Origin: Methanoculleus caldifontis
Lineage (GTDB): Archaea; Halobacteriota; Methanomicrobia; Methanomicrobiales; Methanoculleaceae
Direction of reading: 5' to 3'
NCBI RefSeq assembly: GCF_032842345.1
Contig: NZ_WBKO01000002.1
Span: 268,208-332,207, forward strand
Length of the DNA stretch: 64,000 nucleotides
In this document: piece by piece, positions 1-8,385 of the stretch
Layout: every line of letters begins with the position of its first letter
Numbering within the stretch: the stretch's first letter is position 1
Made by a program: the position numbers and the translations under genes
The notes under the pieces: model-generated
What the model was told of the DNA's origin: nothing
Databases searched by the model: none
The model's input: the letters and a program-made list of their open reading frames with translations, nothing else

Positions 1-73
1 CGGCCGGCGAGGGCAGAGCAGGGGCCGGAGCCGCACCGACGGAGTTCGACCGACCGGGAGAGATGAGCAGGGT

Positions 74-745
74 ATGGCGGAGAAACAGGATTTCTTATAT
101 GTCGTTCTGGCAATCGGGATCGTCCTCATAATAGCCCTGATCGTCAAGCCGGCGGCGACCGGCGAGCCGGCGGGCATCCGGTGGGGCGGGGAGCCGGAGC
201 CGACGGTCACCCCGACGTGGACGCCCACGTTCGTCCCGGCAACGGCGACCCCGACCCCCACACCGGTCCCCACCTGGAACGGGAAGCCGCAGGCGATCGG
301 GTTCGTCGACCCCGGCGCCTACCAGGTCCCGGCCGAAGAGACGCGCCCGAACCTGACCATCCCTCCGCCCGTGAACGCCTCCGGCGCCACCCGGTGGGTG
401 ACCTACGCGACGATCGACGGCAAGTGGTCGGGGACGACCGGGATCGTCCGGATCCCGTTCCCCCGGTGGCGGCTCGACTACTCCGAGATCACGACCTCAA
501 ACGACGAGCTCCCGCGGTTCAACTGCCAGGTGATGGATGCCGAGGACCCGAACCGGTTCGTCAGGATCATCACCCTCAACTTCGCCGACTTCCTCGGTAT
601 GAAGGAGAGGCCCGACCTCAAGAAGGAGCAGTGGACGAGCACCTTCTACGAGGGGAACCACGACTACTACTTCGTCATCAACACCCGGTGTATCGACTCC
701 TACACCTTGAAGATCCAGGTGCCGGAGGCGTACGTGGGCAGATAA
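74..745 (+). CDS. Membrane-anchored hypothetical protein with Pro/Thr-rich stalk
   Basis: Unrecognised 223-residue protein. Residues about 8-26 form one hydrophobic segment (LYVVLAIGIVLIIALIV), so it is probably anchored with the rest outside the cell. A low-complexity Pro/Thr stalk follows (about 40-68, repeated TPTxTP). The C-terminal 150 residues look like a soluble beta-rich domain with aromatic-rich ends (FYEGNHDYYFVINTRC). The ATG at 74 has only a weak AGCAGGG upstream. Codon use is the strongly G/C-ending pattern of the window. The stalk and single anchor suggest a surface-exposed role, but no family is identified. Confidence 0.75.
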   Translation: MAEKQDFLYVVLAIGIVLIIALIVKPAATGEPAGIRWGGEPEPTVTPTWTPTFVPATATPTPTPVPTWNGKPQAIGFVDPGAYQVPAEETRPNLTIPPPVNASGATRWVTYATIDGKWSGTTGIVRIPFPRWRLDYSEITTSNDELPRFNCQVMDAEDPNRFVRIITLNFADFLGMKERPDLKKEQWTSTFYEGNHDYYFVINTRCIDSYTLKIQVPEAYVGR

Positions 746-843
746 TACGGGCACGGCTCTTCCCGGCAACGGCGGAAAACCCACGATCCTTACATGCGAA
801 CCCCGCGTTCATCGCATCAAAAGGAGTCCAGGGGCGAGATATC

Positions 844-1119
844 TCATCGCGCGTTTTTCATCTTTTTCATCATTTCATTCTTCTGCGAAAGAAGGGCCGG
901 AGGCATCATATCTGCCCGTGCACAGGAGCGAAGAGTCAGGGGATTGTCCACGTAGTGGTGGAGGGCGGGCATGGCTCCGGGCCGGATCTCGCCCCGGAGC
1001 CGGAAGCCGAGGACCATGTCGGCGCCGGCATCGAGCGAGATCAGGAGCTTGATCTCGATAAAGCCGTAGGTGTTGTCCGCGTCCCCGATGACGATGTAGC
1101 GCCCGATCCGGACGGCATA
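844..1119 (-). pseudogene. Remnant of a polyprenol-phosphate (DPM-like) family 2 glycosyltransferase
   Basis: Read on the minus strand this stretch encodes GRYIVIGDADNTYGF, then ADMVLGFRLRGEIRP, then GAMPALHHYVDNPL. These match the centre of dolichol/polyprenol-phosphate mannosyltransferase-like GT2 enzymes: the GDAD(N/G)TYDF metal and sugar-nucleotide motif and the GSRxKGxIxPGAMPxLHRYIGNP block. Only about 62 residues of homology survive. The N-terminal GT-A half and the C-terminal membrane part are missing. After the NPL block the frame runs into an unrelated lysine-rich tail and stops at 844. No start or ribosome site precedes it; the flank runs directly into the end of the antiporter operon. 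Confidence 0.7.
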
Positions 1120-1159
1120 TGCCGGGCGTAACCCGGTCCTTGAGGTGAGGGGGAGGCCC

Positions 1160-2959
1160 CTACCTCGTTATATTGAAGATGAAGTACAGGAACGCAACGA
1201 TACTGATGAAGATGAGCCCGTGTCCGCCGCCCCAGATGGTCGTCTGAACGTCCGGATAGTGATCTCTCAGGAACATGAGCTCCTCTTCATACGCCCGTGA
1301 CTCTTCCGAACCGGAAAACGCCCGCACAAACGGCAGAGCGACGGATTTACCTGCGATCTGAAAGGTGACCGCCGGGTTTGCCGAGATGTGCCTGAACCAA
1401 CCCACCACGCGCTCGATCACGCACCCTATCGCATCCGCGGCATGTACGAGCGGATGTGACGAGAACCAGACGACCCCATGCCCGGCCCGGATGTAGAGCG
1501 CGTCGACGTCGGTTTCGACCCCGTCGCGAGGGTGCCTGAGGGGAGGGGCCAGGAGCAGGAGGGCTCCTGCCGCAGCAAAGATGCCCGCCGACTCCAGCAG
1601 GTGCACCGGGTCGAAGACGTGGGCGGCGGTCCCGCCGGGCAGGAGGTCCGTCAGGAGGTGCGGGAAGAGCCCGATCGCAAGGCAGAAGAAGACGTTGATC
1701 CCCATTGCAGCCAGCATCGGGACCGGCGGGTCCTTCGGGAGGTGGCCTTCCCGCGTTCCGGCAACCGGCCGGAGGAAACCGAGGTAGAGGAACCGGAAGA
1801 CGTAGGTGACGGTCACCACGGCGGATACCAGGAGGAGCGGTGCGAGGTAGGGGACCGCGCCCGCCGCCTCGAGCGTCATCCCTTTGCTGACCCCACCGTT
1901 CAGGCCCGGCAGCCCCGCAAGTGCGAGACCGCCGATGACGGCGCAGAGGGTGGTCACGGGCATCGTCCTTACAAGGCCCCCGAGATCCGAGAGCCGATGC
2001 AGGCCCGTCTTGAGGATGACCGCGCCCGCCACCATGAAGAGGAGCGACTTGAAGAGGATGTCGTTGACCATATGGGCGAGCCCCGCATCGATCCCGGCAA
2101 CCGAGCCGGTCCCGACGGCCGCGACCATGTAGCCCACCTGGCTGACGATCGAGTAGGCGAGGAGCCGGCGGATATCGTCCTGCATCAGCGCAAAGACGGC
2201 ACCATACAGCGCCATCGCTCCGCCCATGTATGCAACCGTAACCCCCCACCCCCCTGTTGCAGCGAGGATGAAGACCGCGGCTTTCGTCGTGAAGATGGAG
2301 AGGGCGACCGACCCGACGACGGACGCCCTCGGGTAGGCGTCCGGCACCCAGGTATGGAGGGGAATGAACGCGGCGTTCACGCCGATCCCGACCAGCATGA
2401 GGAGGAGACCGGCTCCGTCCGCCACCGGGCCGACCGCGGCGCTCCCTGTTGCCACTATCGTGCAGGCGATCCCGCCGATCAGGCAGGCGCCCCCGAAGAT
2501 GTGGAAGAGGAGGTAGCGGTAACCTGCACCCGACGATTCCGGTGCTCTGGAGGACCAGATGATCGAGAGCGACGCAAGGGCGAGGAGCTCCCAGAAGAGA
2601 AAGACCGTGATGAAGTCGCCTGCATAGACGATCCCCATCGTCGCCCCGACCGACGCGAAGATGCCGATCGTCTCCGCTGCCGGGATATCCCGGTATGCAG
2701 CATAGATGAGGGCTGCGAGCCCCGATACGGCAAAGATACCGCCCGCGAGGTGCCGCATGGGATCGACCGTCAGGAGAACCGTCTCGACACCGGGGATGAA
2801 CCCGAACGTCAGGTCCGGTGCTGCGGACGGGAGCGAGACGGTCAGGAGAAGACCTGCAACACCGACAAGCAGTGCCCATACCTTCCTGACCCGCCCGGTA
2901 AGAACGGGGAGAAGGAGGAGGCCAAGGAGATAGACGAACGCCGGAGGTATCGCGATCAT
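1160..2959 (-). CDS. Antiporter-like (MrpD/NuoL/M/N-type) membrane subunit with C-terminal extension
   Basis: A 599-residue polytopic protein of the proton-conducting transporter family (complex I NuoL/M/N, MrpA/D, MbhH). Family features are the acidic residue in a membrane helix (TVFLFWELLALASLS) and the loop and helix VNAAFIPLHTWVPDAYPRAS, followed by a conserved lysine (IFTTKAAVF) and DDIRRLLAYSIVSQVGY. After the usual core of about 480 residues there is a soluble stretch and a last hydrophobic helix before the terminus. It is the last gene of the antiporter operon; its start overlaps the upstream antiporter gene by 4 bp. Substrate ion (H+ or Na+) cannot be read from sequence. Confidence 0.88.
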   Translation of the reverse strand: MIAIPPAFVYLLGLLLLPVLTGRVRKVWALLVGVAGLLLTVSLPSAAPDLTFGFIPGVETVLLTVDPMRHLAGGIFAVSGLAALIYAAYRDIPAAETIGIFASVGATMGIVYAGDFITVFLFWELLALASLSIIWSSRAPESSGAGYRYLLFHIFGGACLIGGIACTIVATGSAAVGPVADGAGLLLMLVGIGVNAAFIPLHTWVPDAYPRASVVGSVALSIFTTKAAVFILAATGGWGVTVAYMGGAMALYGAVFALMQDDIRRLLAYSIVSQVGYMVAAVGTGSVAGIDAGLAHMVNDILFKSLLFMVAGAVILKTGLHRLSDLGGLVRTMPVTTLCAVIGGLALAGLPGLNGGVSKGMTLEAAGAVPYLAPLLLVSAVVTVTYVFRFLYLGFLRPVAGTREGHLPKDPPVPMLAAMGINVFFCLAIGLFPHLLTDLLPGGTAAHVFDPVHLLESAGIFAAAGALLLLAPPLRHPRDGVETDVDALYIRAGHGVVWFSSHPLVHAADAIGCVIERVVGWFRHISANPAVTFQIAGKSVALPFVRAFSGSEESRAYEEELMFLRDHYPDVQTTIWGGGHGLIFISIVAFLYFIFNITR

Positions 2960-4440
2960 GGGATCACCGATCCTGTAATCTCTGCAATTGCAATATCAAC
3001 CAGGTCCATAAACGGCATCGACGGGGAGAGGAAGATCCAGACGGATATCGCCGCCGTCAGGACGATCGGGATGAGCATCACGAGAGGGGGTTCGGTGACG
3101 GAGTCGAGCGACCGCTCGTCGTCGGGCCGCTGCAGCAGCATCGTGTGGATGATCGGGAGGAAGTAGGCGGTGTTCAGGACGGTGCTCGCGATGATCACCA
3201 GCAGGAGGATCGGCATACCCCCCTCGACCGCGCCGAGCGCGAGGTAGATCTTGCTGATGATACCCGCAAGCGGGGGCAGACCGCAGATCCCGAGTGCGGC
3301 CGCCGAGAACATCAGGGCCGTCACCGGCATCTTCCTGCCGATCCCCTTCATCTCGGAGATACACTCTTTCCCGGCAGAGACGATGACCGCTCCTGCAACA
3401 AGGAAGAGCGTGATCTTGAGGAACGCGTGGATCGGGATATGCACCATCGCCGCGGTCATCCCGGCGACCGAGAGCATGGAGACGCCGAGCAGGATGTAGG
3501 AGAGCTGGCTCACGGTCGAGTAGGCAAGCCTCCGCTTGAGATTGTCCTCGGTCAGGGCGAAGAGGGACGCGGTTACGATCGTGAACGAGGCGATCGCGGC
3601 AAGGAAGACGCCGAGGCCGAGCGACGCCATCAGGTCCATGCCGTAAACCCACCCGGCGATCCGGACGACCCCGAAGACGCCCGCCGTGACGACGGCAACC
3701 GCATGGAGGAACGCGCTCACCGGCGTCGGGGCGACCATCGCCGCAGGGAGCCAGCCGTGGAGGGGCATCCACGCCGCTTTCACGAACCCGACCATGAAGA
3801 GGAGGAAGAGGACCTGCAGGATGAGCGCGGAACCCGATCCCGCCAGGAACCCGCCGGGAACAAATACGGTTGTCCCGGTGAGGGCATAGGTCACGATGAC
3901 TGCGGCAAGGAGGGCGATCCCCCCGACGAGAAGGTACGCGAGGTACTTCCTCCCCGCCTTCATCGCCGCCGGCGTCTCGACATGGACGACGAGCGGATAG
4001 GTGATGATCGTCAGGATCTCGTAGAAGACGAAGAGCGTCAGGAGGTTCTCCGAGAAGGCTATCCCTACCGCAGCAGCGATTGCAACGGCAAAGCAGAAGA
4101 AGAACCTCGTCTGCGCGTGCTCCTTCAGCGACCGCATGTAACCTATCGCGTAGAAGGAGTTCAGGAGCCAGAGAACGGCGGCAGTGAGGGCAAAGACCAT
4201 CCCGAAGGCATCCACCCGCAGAGCAAGGTCCCCGCCCGGAACCATCGGGAGGAGCGAGATCGTGATCCGGCTGCCGGAGAGGACCGCGGGAAGCATCGCA
4301 AGTACGGAGCCGAGCATCGCCACCGCGGCCGTTATCGTGACCGCTTCCCGTATATTCTCGTGCCTTCCGACGATCGGGATCAGCACCGCCGCCAGGAGCG
4401 GGATGGCTATGGTCACCGCCGGAAGCAGACTCATGTCCAT
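2956..4440 (-). CDS. Antiporter-like (MrpD/NuoL/M/N-type) membrane subunit
   Basis: A 494-residue polytopic membrane protein, second of three paralogous ion-translocating subunits in this operon. It shows FVFYEILTIITYPLV (helix-5 glutamate), KAAWMPLHGWLPAAM and APTPVSAFLHAVAVV (the Lys and His channel segment) and EDNLKRRLAYSTVSQLSY. In Mrp antiporters and Mbh/Ech-type complexes such subunits translocate H+ or Na+. The start chosen is the ATG at 4440, eight bases after a GGGGGG stretch. A GTG at 4449 that would overlap the previous gene, or the ATG two codons further in, are alternatives. Confidence 0.88.
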   Translation of the reverse strand: MDMSLLPAVTIAIPLLAAVLIPIVGRHENIREAVTITAAVAMLGSVLAMLPAVLSGSRITISLLPMVPGGDLALRVDAFGMVFALTAAVLWLLNSFYAIGYMRSLKEHAQTRFFFCFAVAIAAAVGIAFSENLLTLFVFYEILTIITYPLVVHVETPAAMKAGRKYLAYLLVGGIALLAAVIVTYALTGTTVFVPGGFLAGSGSALILQVLFLLFMVGFVKAAWMPLHGWLPAAMVAPTPVSAFLHAVAVVTAGVFGVVRIAGWVYGMDLMASLGLGVFLAAIASFTIVTASLFALTEDNLKRRLAYSTVSQLSYILLGVSMLSVAGMTAAMVHIPIHAFLKITLFLVAGAVIVSAGKECISEMKGIGRKMPVTALMFSAAALGICGLPPLAGIISKIYLALGAVEGGMPILLLVIIASTVLNTAYFLPIIHTMLLQRPDDERSLDSVTEPPLVMLIPIVLTAAISVWIFLSPSMPFMDLVDIAIAEITGSVIP

Positions 4441-4441
4441 A

Positions 4442-5932
4442 TCAGGCACCCCCCAGGAGGAGCATCGCCGCGGGCCTGACGGCCTCTATCACGACCTCGA
4501 CGAAGACGCCGAGGAAGAGGCAGAGGAGAGCGAGGCCGACCATCGGGACGAGCATCGAGACAGGGCCTTCGCGTGCCGCGGCCGGATGGTGGTCTTCGCC
4601 GTGGTGGTCCCCGAAGTAGGCGATCTCGATGAACCGCCAGATGTACCCGACCGCAAGGAGCGAGCCGAGCAGGAAGACAGCTGCATAGCCCCACTGGCCC
4701 GCTTCGATCGCCCCGAGGACGAGGTAGTATTTGCTCGCAAACCCGATCGTGGGGGGAATGCCGATCATCGACGCTCCGGCAAGAGCGAACGCAGCGCAGG
4801 AGATCGGCATCGTCTTCGCGACTCCTTTGAGGTCGGAGAGCCGCGACGTTCCCATCCGGTAGATGATCAGTCCTGCGGCCATGAAGAGGCAGCCTTTCAT
4901 CACGGCATGGCCGAGGATGTGCAGGAGGCCGCCTTCCAGGGCAAGCTGGTTTGCAACACCGAGTGCAAACATGATGTACCCGATCTGGCTGATGCTCGAG
5001 TACGCGAGCAGCCGCTTGAGATCGCTCTGTGCGATGGCCAGTATCGCTCCGGCAATGACCGCAACCGTCGCGATGAAGAGGATGAGCCCGGTCACCGGGA
5101 AGGTCTCGACGACATACGCCGTCGTGAAGACCGTGAAGACGATCCGGAACAGCGCATAGACGTTCACCTTTGCCATCACGGTCGATATCAGCACCGTCAC
5201 TGCCGACGGCGCCTCTGCGTACGCATCGGGCAGCCAGAGATGAAGCGGGAAGAACGCGGTTTTGATGGAGAACCCGATGATCAGGAAGAGGAACGCAGAA
5301 TGAACTGTTGCAAGGTCGTAGGATGCAGGGAGCAGGACCGCGAGTTCTGCCATATTCAGCGTCCCGGTCGCGACATAGAGGTTCCCGATACCGAGCAGGA
5401 TGAACCCTGCTGCAATCGACCCGAGGACGAGATAGTTGAAGCCTGCTACGTACGAGCGCGGCCTTCCGGCCGAGGCAACCAGGGCGTATGTGGCGATCGA
5501 TGAGATCTCAAGGAAGACATAGAGATTGAAGACATCCCCCGTGATCGTCATGCCGGCAAGGCCGGTTACGAGGAGCTGGAAGAGCACGTAGAACGAGACC
5601 TTCTTCTCCGGGTCTATCTCCTTTTCAACGCTTCTTCGGGCATAGACCACCGTCGCTGCGGAGAGGAACAGGATTATCGCCAGGATGTAGCCGTTGAAAC
5701 TGTCGATGACGAGTTCGATCCCGAGCGGCGGCGGCCATCCGCCGAGGTGGTACCGGATCGTGCCTTCCCGCATCACCTCAGAGAGGAGGGCGATCGCGGC
5801 TCCGAACTGGAGAAGGATCGTTATGAGCGATATGGGGTAGCAGAACCTCCGGTCGTACCAGCCGGCCAGAAGTATCAGGAGCGCCGAAAAGAACGGGACG
5901 GCGATCAGGAGGGCCGGAAGATGGTCTATCAT
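4442..5932 (-). CDS. mnhD: MrpD/MbhH-type antiporter subunit
   Basis: A 496-residue polytopic protein and the best match to a canonical MrpD (MbhH). It follows MrpC, as in Mrp and Mbh operons. Visible family motifs are NLYVFLEISSIATYAL (helix-5 glutamate), KTAFFPLHLWLPDAY followed by AEAPSAVTVLISTVMAKVNVYAL, and QSDLKRLLAYSSISQIGY. The ATG overlaps the stop of the mrpC-like gene (ATGA), indicating translational coupling. Role: membrane ion translocation within a multisubunit Na+/H+ antiporter module. Confidence 0.92.
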   Translation of the reverse strand: MIDHLPALLIAVPFFSALLILLAGWYDRRFCYPISLITILLQFGAAIALLSEVMREGTIRYHLGGWPPPLGIELVIDSFNGYILAIILFLSAATVVYARRSVEKEIDPEKKVSFYVLFQLLVTGLAGMTITGDVFNLYVFLEISSIATYALVASAGRPRSYVAGFNYLVLGSIAAGFILLGIGNLYVATGTLNMAELAVLLPASYDLATVHSAFLFLIIGFSIKTAFFPLHLWLPDAYAEAPSAVTVLISTVMAKVNVYALFRIVFTVFTTAYVVETFPVTGLILFIATVAVIAGAILAIAQSDLKRLLAYSSISQIGYIMFALGVANQLALEGGLLHILGHAVMKGCLFMAAGLIIYRMGTSRLSDLKGVAKTMPISCAAFALAGASMIGIPPTIGFASKYYLVLGAIEAGQWGYAAVFLLGSLLAVGYIWRFIEIAYFGDHHGEDHHPAAAREGPVSMLVPMVGLALLCLFLGVFVEVVIEAVRPAAMLLLGGA

Positions 5933-6306
5933 CGCCCCCTCACCACCTGCATCAGGTCGTCCTCATCGATGACCCCGTACTCCTCGTAGATCCGGACGAT
6001 GAGCGCAAGCCCGACCGCGGTTATGCTCACCGCGACAACGATCGCGGTCAGTATGAGCACATGCGGAAGCGGGTTGACGTAGAGGGCGTCCACCCCTTCG
6101 GGAAGGTAGATCGGAGCGGTGCCTCCCCGCACCTCTGAAAACGAGATGTAGAAGAGGAATATCGCGGTCTGGAAGATGTTGAGTCCGATGAGTTTCTTCA
6201 CCAGGTTCTGCTTTGCAATCAATGCGTAGAGCCCGATCAGCATCAGGATGATTGCCATCCAGTAGTTGTACCGCGAGAGGAAGAGTTCGTAGAACGCCTC
6301 GATCAT
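5929..6306 (-). CDS. mnhC: MrpC/MbhG (NuoK-like) antiporter subunit
   Basis: A 125-residue protein with three hydrophobic helices. The signature is the NuoK/MrpC block VKKLIGLNIFQTAIFLFY followed by DPLPHVLILTAIVV-like NPLPHVLILTAIVVAVS. The length is normal for MrpC. The reading frame overlaps MrpB upstream (4 bp) and MrpD downstream (ATGA). It sits in the membrane arm between MrpB and MrpD, as in the Mbh order F-G-H. Confidence 0.92.
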   Translation of the reverse strand: MIEAFYELFLSRYNYWMAIILMLIGLYALIAKQNLVKKLIGLNIFQTAIFLFYISFSEVRGGTAPIYLPEGVDALYVNPLPHVLILTAIVVAVSITAVGLALIVRIYEEYGVIDEDDLMQVVRGR

Positions 6307-6734
6307 GAAGACTCACCCCCTTTATCGGCCATATCGCAGATGATCGACGTCATCACCGCCATCACGGTGATCCCGATCGCGATCTCGATTCCGTCGATGA
6401 GGTAGACCTGGAGGTGCGGTATGCCGAGGAACGCCTCGATTGCCCCGTACTCCAGGAAGTTGCCCCCCACGAGGAGACAGAGAAGCCCGATGCCGACGTA
6501 GATGGTGATACCGAGAGCCGAGTAGATCACGATCCATCTTTCAGCGAGCCGTTTTCTGACGCTGGCACGGCCGAAGGCGATGAGCATCAGGATGAACGAT
6601 GCGGCAAAGACCACCCCCCCCTGGAATCCTCCGCCGGCCTCCAGTGCGCCGTGAACGATGACGTACAGCGCAAAAACCTGGATGAACGGCACCGAAAGCC
6701 GGGATACGGTCCTGATGACGACGTTCTCTCTCAT
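6303..6734 (-). CDS. mnhB: MrpB/MbhF antiporter subunit
   Basis: A 143-residue protein with four predicted helices. The family signature is VHGALEAGGGFQGGVVFAASFIL, here with the G-G-FQGG(V) motif typical of MrpB and MbhF. It starts with an ATG that overlaps the TGA of the MbhE-like gene. MrpB packs against MrpC in known Mrp and Mbh structures. There is no sign of truncation. Confidence 0.92.
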   Translation of the reverse strand: MRENVVIRTVSRLSVPFIQVFALYVIVHGALEAGGGFQGGVVFAASFILMLIAFGRASVRKRLAERWIVIYSALGITIYVGIGLLCLLVGGNFLEYGAIEAFLGIPHLQVYLIDGIEIAIGITVMAVMTSIICDMADKGGESS

Positions 6735-7006
6735 AGCCGCCCACCCCGTCTGAGCAGGAGGGTGACCGCTAACCCCGCGGTGAAGATCACCATGACCTCC
6801 CCGAGCGTATCGAATCCACGGTAACTGACAAGTATTGCAGTGACGATGTTGTCGATCCCGATATCGGGAAGGACCGAATCGACGTATAGTCTTCCGGTGT
6901 ATTGCGTGGCCGGAGCTTGTGGATCGCCGAACGCCGGCATATCCTCGACCGTCCAGAAGAGGATGATGCCGATGAAAAGAACCGCAAGCAGAGCTTTAGC
7001 CCTCAA
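6731..7006 (-). CDS. MbhE-like subunit (corresponds to the C-terminal part of MrpA)
   Basis: A 91-residue protein with helices near both ends. The central TILVSYRGFDTLGE-like block (ILVSYRGFDTLGEVMVIF) is the recognised MrpA/MbhE C-terminal signature. The start chosen is TTG at 7006: AAGGAG lies eight bases upstream, and the TTG overlaps the TGA of the preceding gene. The reading frame stays open upstream but runs across the MbhD-like gene there, so a longer product is unlikely. Encoding this piece separately from the large antiporter subunit is the Mbh arrangement rather than that of bacterial MrpA. Confidence 0.85.
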   Translation of the reverse strand: MRAKALLAVLFIGIILFWTVEDMPAFGDPQAPATQYTGRLYVDSVLPDIGIDNIVTAILVSYRGFDTLGEVMVIFTAGLAVTLLLRRGGRL

Positions 7007-7248
7007 TCTGATGAACTCCTTCTGGTTCGTGCTATGGCTGCAATGAAGAGTACGGTGGTTATCCCGGCCCCGACCGCCGCCTCCGTGAAGGCGACGTCGA
7101 CGGCATTCATCGCCGACCAGAGCACCGTCATGATCAACGAGTAGGCAGCAAGTATGACCGTTGCGTAGAGGAGATCGCGGACCGTGATCGCCGCGATCGC
7201 GCAGATGATCATAAACAGGAGGAGGGCAAACTCGAGTTCCCAGATCAC
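7003..7248 (-). CDS. MbhD-like subunit (DUF4040-type piece of MrpA)
   Basis: An 81-residue protein with three hydrophobic helices and the block YATVILAAYSLIMTVLW...DVAFTEAAVGAGI, the NuoJ/MbhD-like segment of MrpA. The start is GTG at 7248, which overlaps the stop of mnhG as GTGA. The open frame extends upstream, but there it only shadows mnhG. It is translationally coupled to the MbhE-like gene downstream. Its place between MrpG and MrpB reproduces Mbh order C-D-E-F. Confidence 0.86.
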   Translation of the reverse strand: MIWELEFALLLFMIICAIAAITVRDLLYATVILAAYSLIMTVLWSAMNAVDVAFTEAAVGAGITTVLFIAAIARTRRSSSD

Positions 7249-7559
7249 CGCCGTGCATCCCCCTTCTTCCACGGTTCGACCCCGCAAACGCGGGCAAAGT
7301 GCACGAGGGCGTGGATCGCCGTCGGTAACGTGATGTAGGTGAAGATCACGAGGAGCAGAAGTTTCACCGCAACCTGGCTCACCCCCTCGTACAGGATGAA
7401 ACCGATGAGCATCATCCCCACTCCGAGGGTGTCGCACTTGCCGCTTGCATGGGCGCGGGTATAGAAGTCAGGCAGCCTGACAAGGCCGACGGCACCGACG
7501 ACCATGAAGAAGAGGCCGATTACGATGAAGATCAGGGCCAGTGTATTCAGCAGATGCAT
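7245..7559 (-). CDS. mnhG: MrpG/MbhC antiporter subunit
   Basis: A 104-residue, three-helix protein. The MrpG family is recognised by VGAVGLVRLPDFYTRAHA followed by GKCDTLGVGMMLIGF. It overlaps mnhF at its start (13 bp) and the MbhD-like gene at its stop. The charged C-terminus (EPWKKGDARR) is cytoplasmic-looking. It is an accessory membrane subunit of the antiporter module; no individual catalytic role is established. Confidence 0.93.
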   Translation of the reverse strand: MHLLNTLALIFIVIGLFFMVVGAVGLVRLPDFYTRAHASGKCDTLGVGMMLIGFILYEGVSQVAVKLLLLVIFTYITLPTAIHALVHFARVCGVEPWKKGDARR

Positions 7560-7810
7560 CCCCTCCCGAGGTACTTGGCGATCGCAAGCGTCGCGATGAA
7601 GTTGATCATTGCATAGACTATTGCTATGTCCAGAAAGATCGGCCGTTCAAGGATGAAACCGACGAGAACCAGCAGGACAATCGTCTTTGTTCCGACGGTG
7701 TTGACGGCGATCAGGCGGTTCTCCACTCCCGGCCCAACGAGTATCCGGTACAGGCAGAGGAAGATGGTCAGGATCAGCACGATCACGCTGGCGTAGAAGA
7801 TATCAATCAT
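7547..7810 (-). CDS. mnhF: MrpF/MbhB antiporter subunit
   Basis: An 87-residue, three-helix protein starting MIDIFYASV. The signature is the MrpF segment LYRILVGPGVENRLIAVNT followed by LDIAIVYAMINFIATLA. The ATG at 7810 lies inside the last codons of mnhE (8-bp overlap). An upstream in-frame extension exists but lies within mnhE and lacks family similarity. Length is normal for MrpF. Confidence 0.92.
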   Translation of the reverse strand: MIDIFYASVIVLILTIFLCLYRILVGPGVENRLIAVNTVGTKTIVLLVLVGFILERPIFLDIAIVYAMINFIATLAIAKYLGRGCIC

Positions 7811-8324
7811 CGCTCTCACCAAAGATCCGTGCCAGACGGTTCTGAATGTCCCTCCCTTCGAGGAGGTCTTTTTCCGCCATCTCCCGCACGAGGGCATGCA
7901 CGATGAATGTTCCGCCGGTGACGTCGACCGTAACCGTGCCGGGCGTCAGGGTCATCGCATTCGCAAACGATGTTCTCAGGACATCGTCTCGAAACGGTGT
8001 CTCGATGGTGATGAGCGCAGGATCGATCGGCATCTTCGGGTGAAGGATCCGGTACGCGACATCGATGTTGGCGTAGACGATAGCCACCATCAGTCGGGGG
8101 ATATAGAGGACGAACCTGACAAATGTCCGTGCGGATCGAAAGACGCTTGTGTTGGATCTGAAGACGAGATCCCCGGAGATAAGAGTTATGATACCGCAAC
8201 ATATGATCCCGGCACCCAGGTAGAACGGATCCAGTTGTCCTGAAAGCATATACCAGAAAGCCATCAGTATCGCGAATATGAGAATATATTGAGATACCGA
8301 CGGCTCTTTATTACCTGAAGACAA
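7803..8324 (-). CDS. mnhE: MrpE/MbhA antiporter subunit
   Basis: First gene of the antiporter operon, about 173 residues. Two hydrophobic helices lie in the N-terminal third, followed by the MrpE block FVRFVLYIPRLMVAIVYANI and a soluble C-terminal domain (ANAMTLTPGTVTVDV) typical of MrpE. The start is uncertain. TTG at 8324 has AGAGGGG five bases upstream and fits a TATA box at 8376-8384 with transcription beginning near 8352. A TTG at 8357 in the same frame would add 11 residues but has no ribosome site. Confidence 0.88.
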   Translation of the reverse strand: MSSGNKEPSVSQYILIFAILMAFWYMLSGQLDPFYLGAGIICCGIITLISGDLVFRSNTSVFRSARTFVRFVLYIPRLMVAIVYANIDVAYRILHPKMPIDPALITIETPFRDDVLRTSFANAMTLTPGTVTVDVTGGTFIVHALVREMAEKDLLEGRDIQNRLARIFGESDD

Positions 8325-8372
8325 CGCATCCCCTCTTGGCACGATTGATTCACTCAAGCTTGGGGGAGGCTA

Positions 8373-8385
8373 CCTATAAATTTGT
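8373..8385 (-). promoter_or_regulatory. Probable TATA box of the antiporter operon
   Basis: On the minus strand the sequence reads AAATTTATAGGTA. It lies about 25 bases before the likely transcription start near 8352 and about 50 bases before the preferred TTG start of mnhE. No purine-rich BRE of convincing quality was identified. Confidence 0.45.

Noticed and set aside
1-66. Tail of an upstream gene ending at TGA 64-66
   Set aside because: The frame is open with G/C-ending codons, but 21 Arg/Pro-rich residues give no similarity to support a call.
181-1131. Plus-strand frame overlapping the first gene and the glycosyltransferase remnant
   Set aside because: Out-of-frame shadow of the gene at 74-745 with no ribosome site or family features.
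1478-3166. Plus-strand open frame of over 560 codons across the antiporter genes
   Set aside because: It is antisense to two clear membrane-protein genes, is extremely charged and low in complexity, and arises from GC-rich codon bias.
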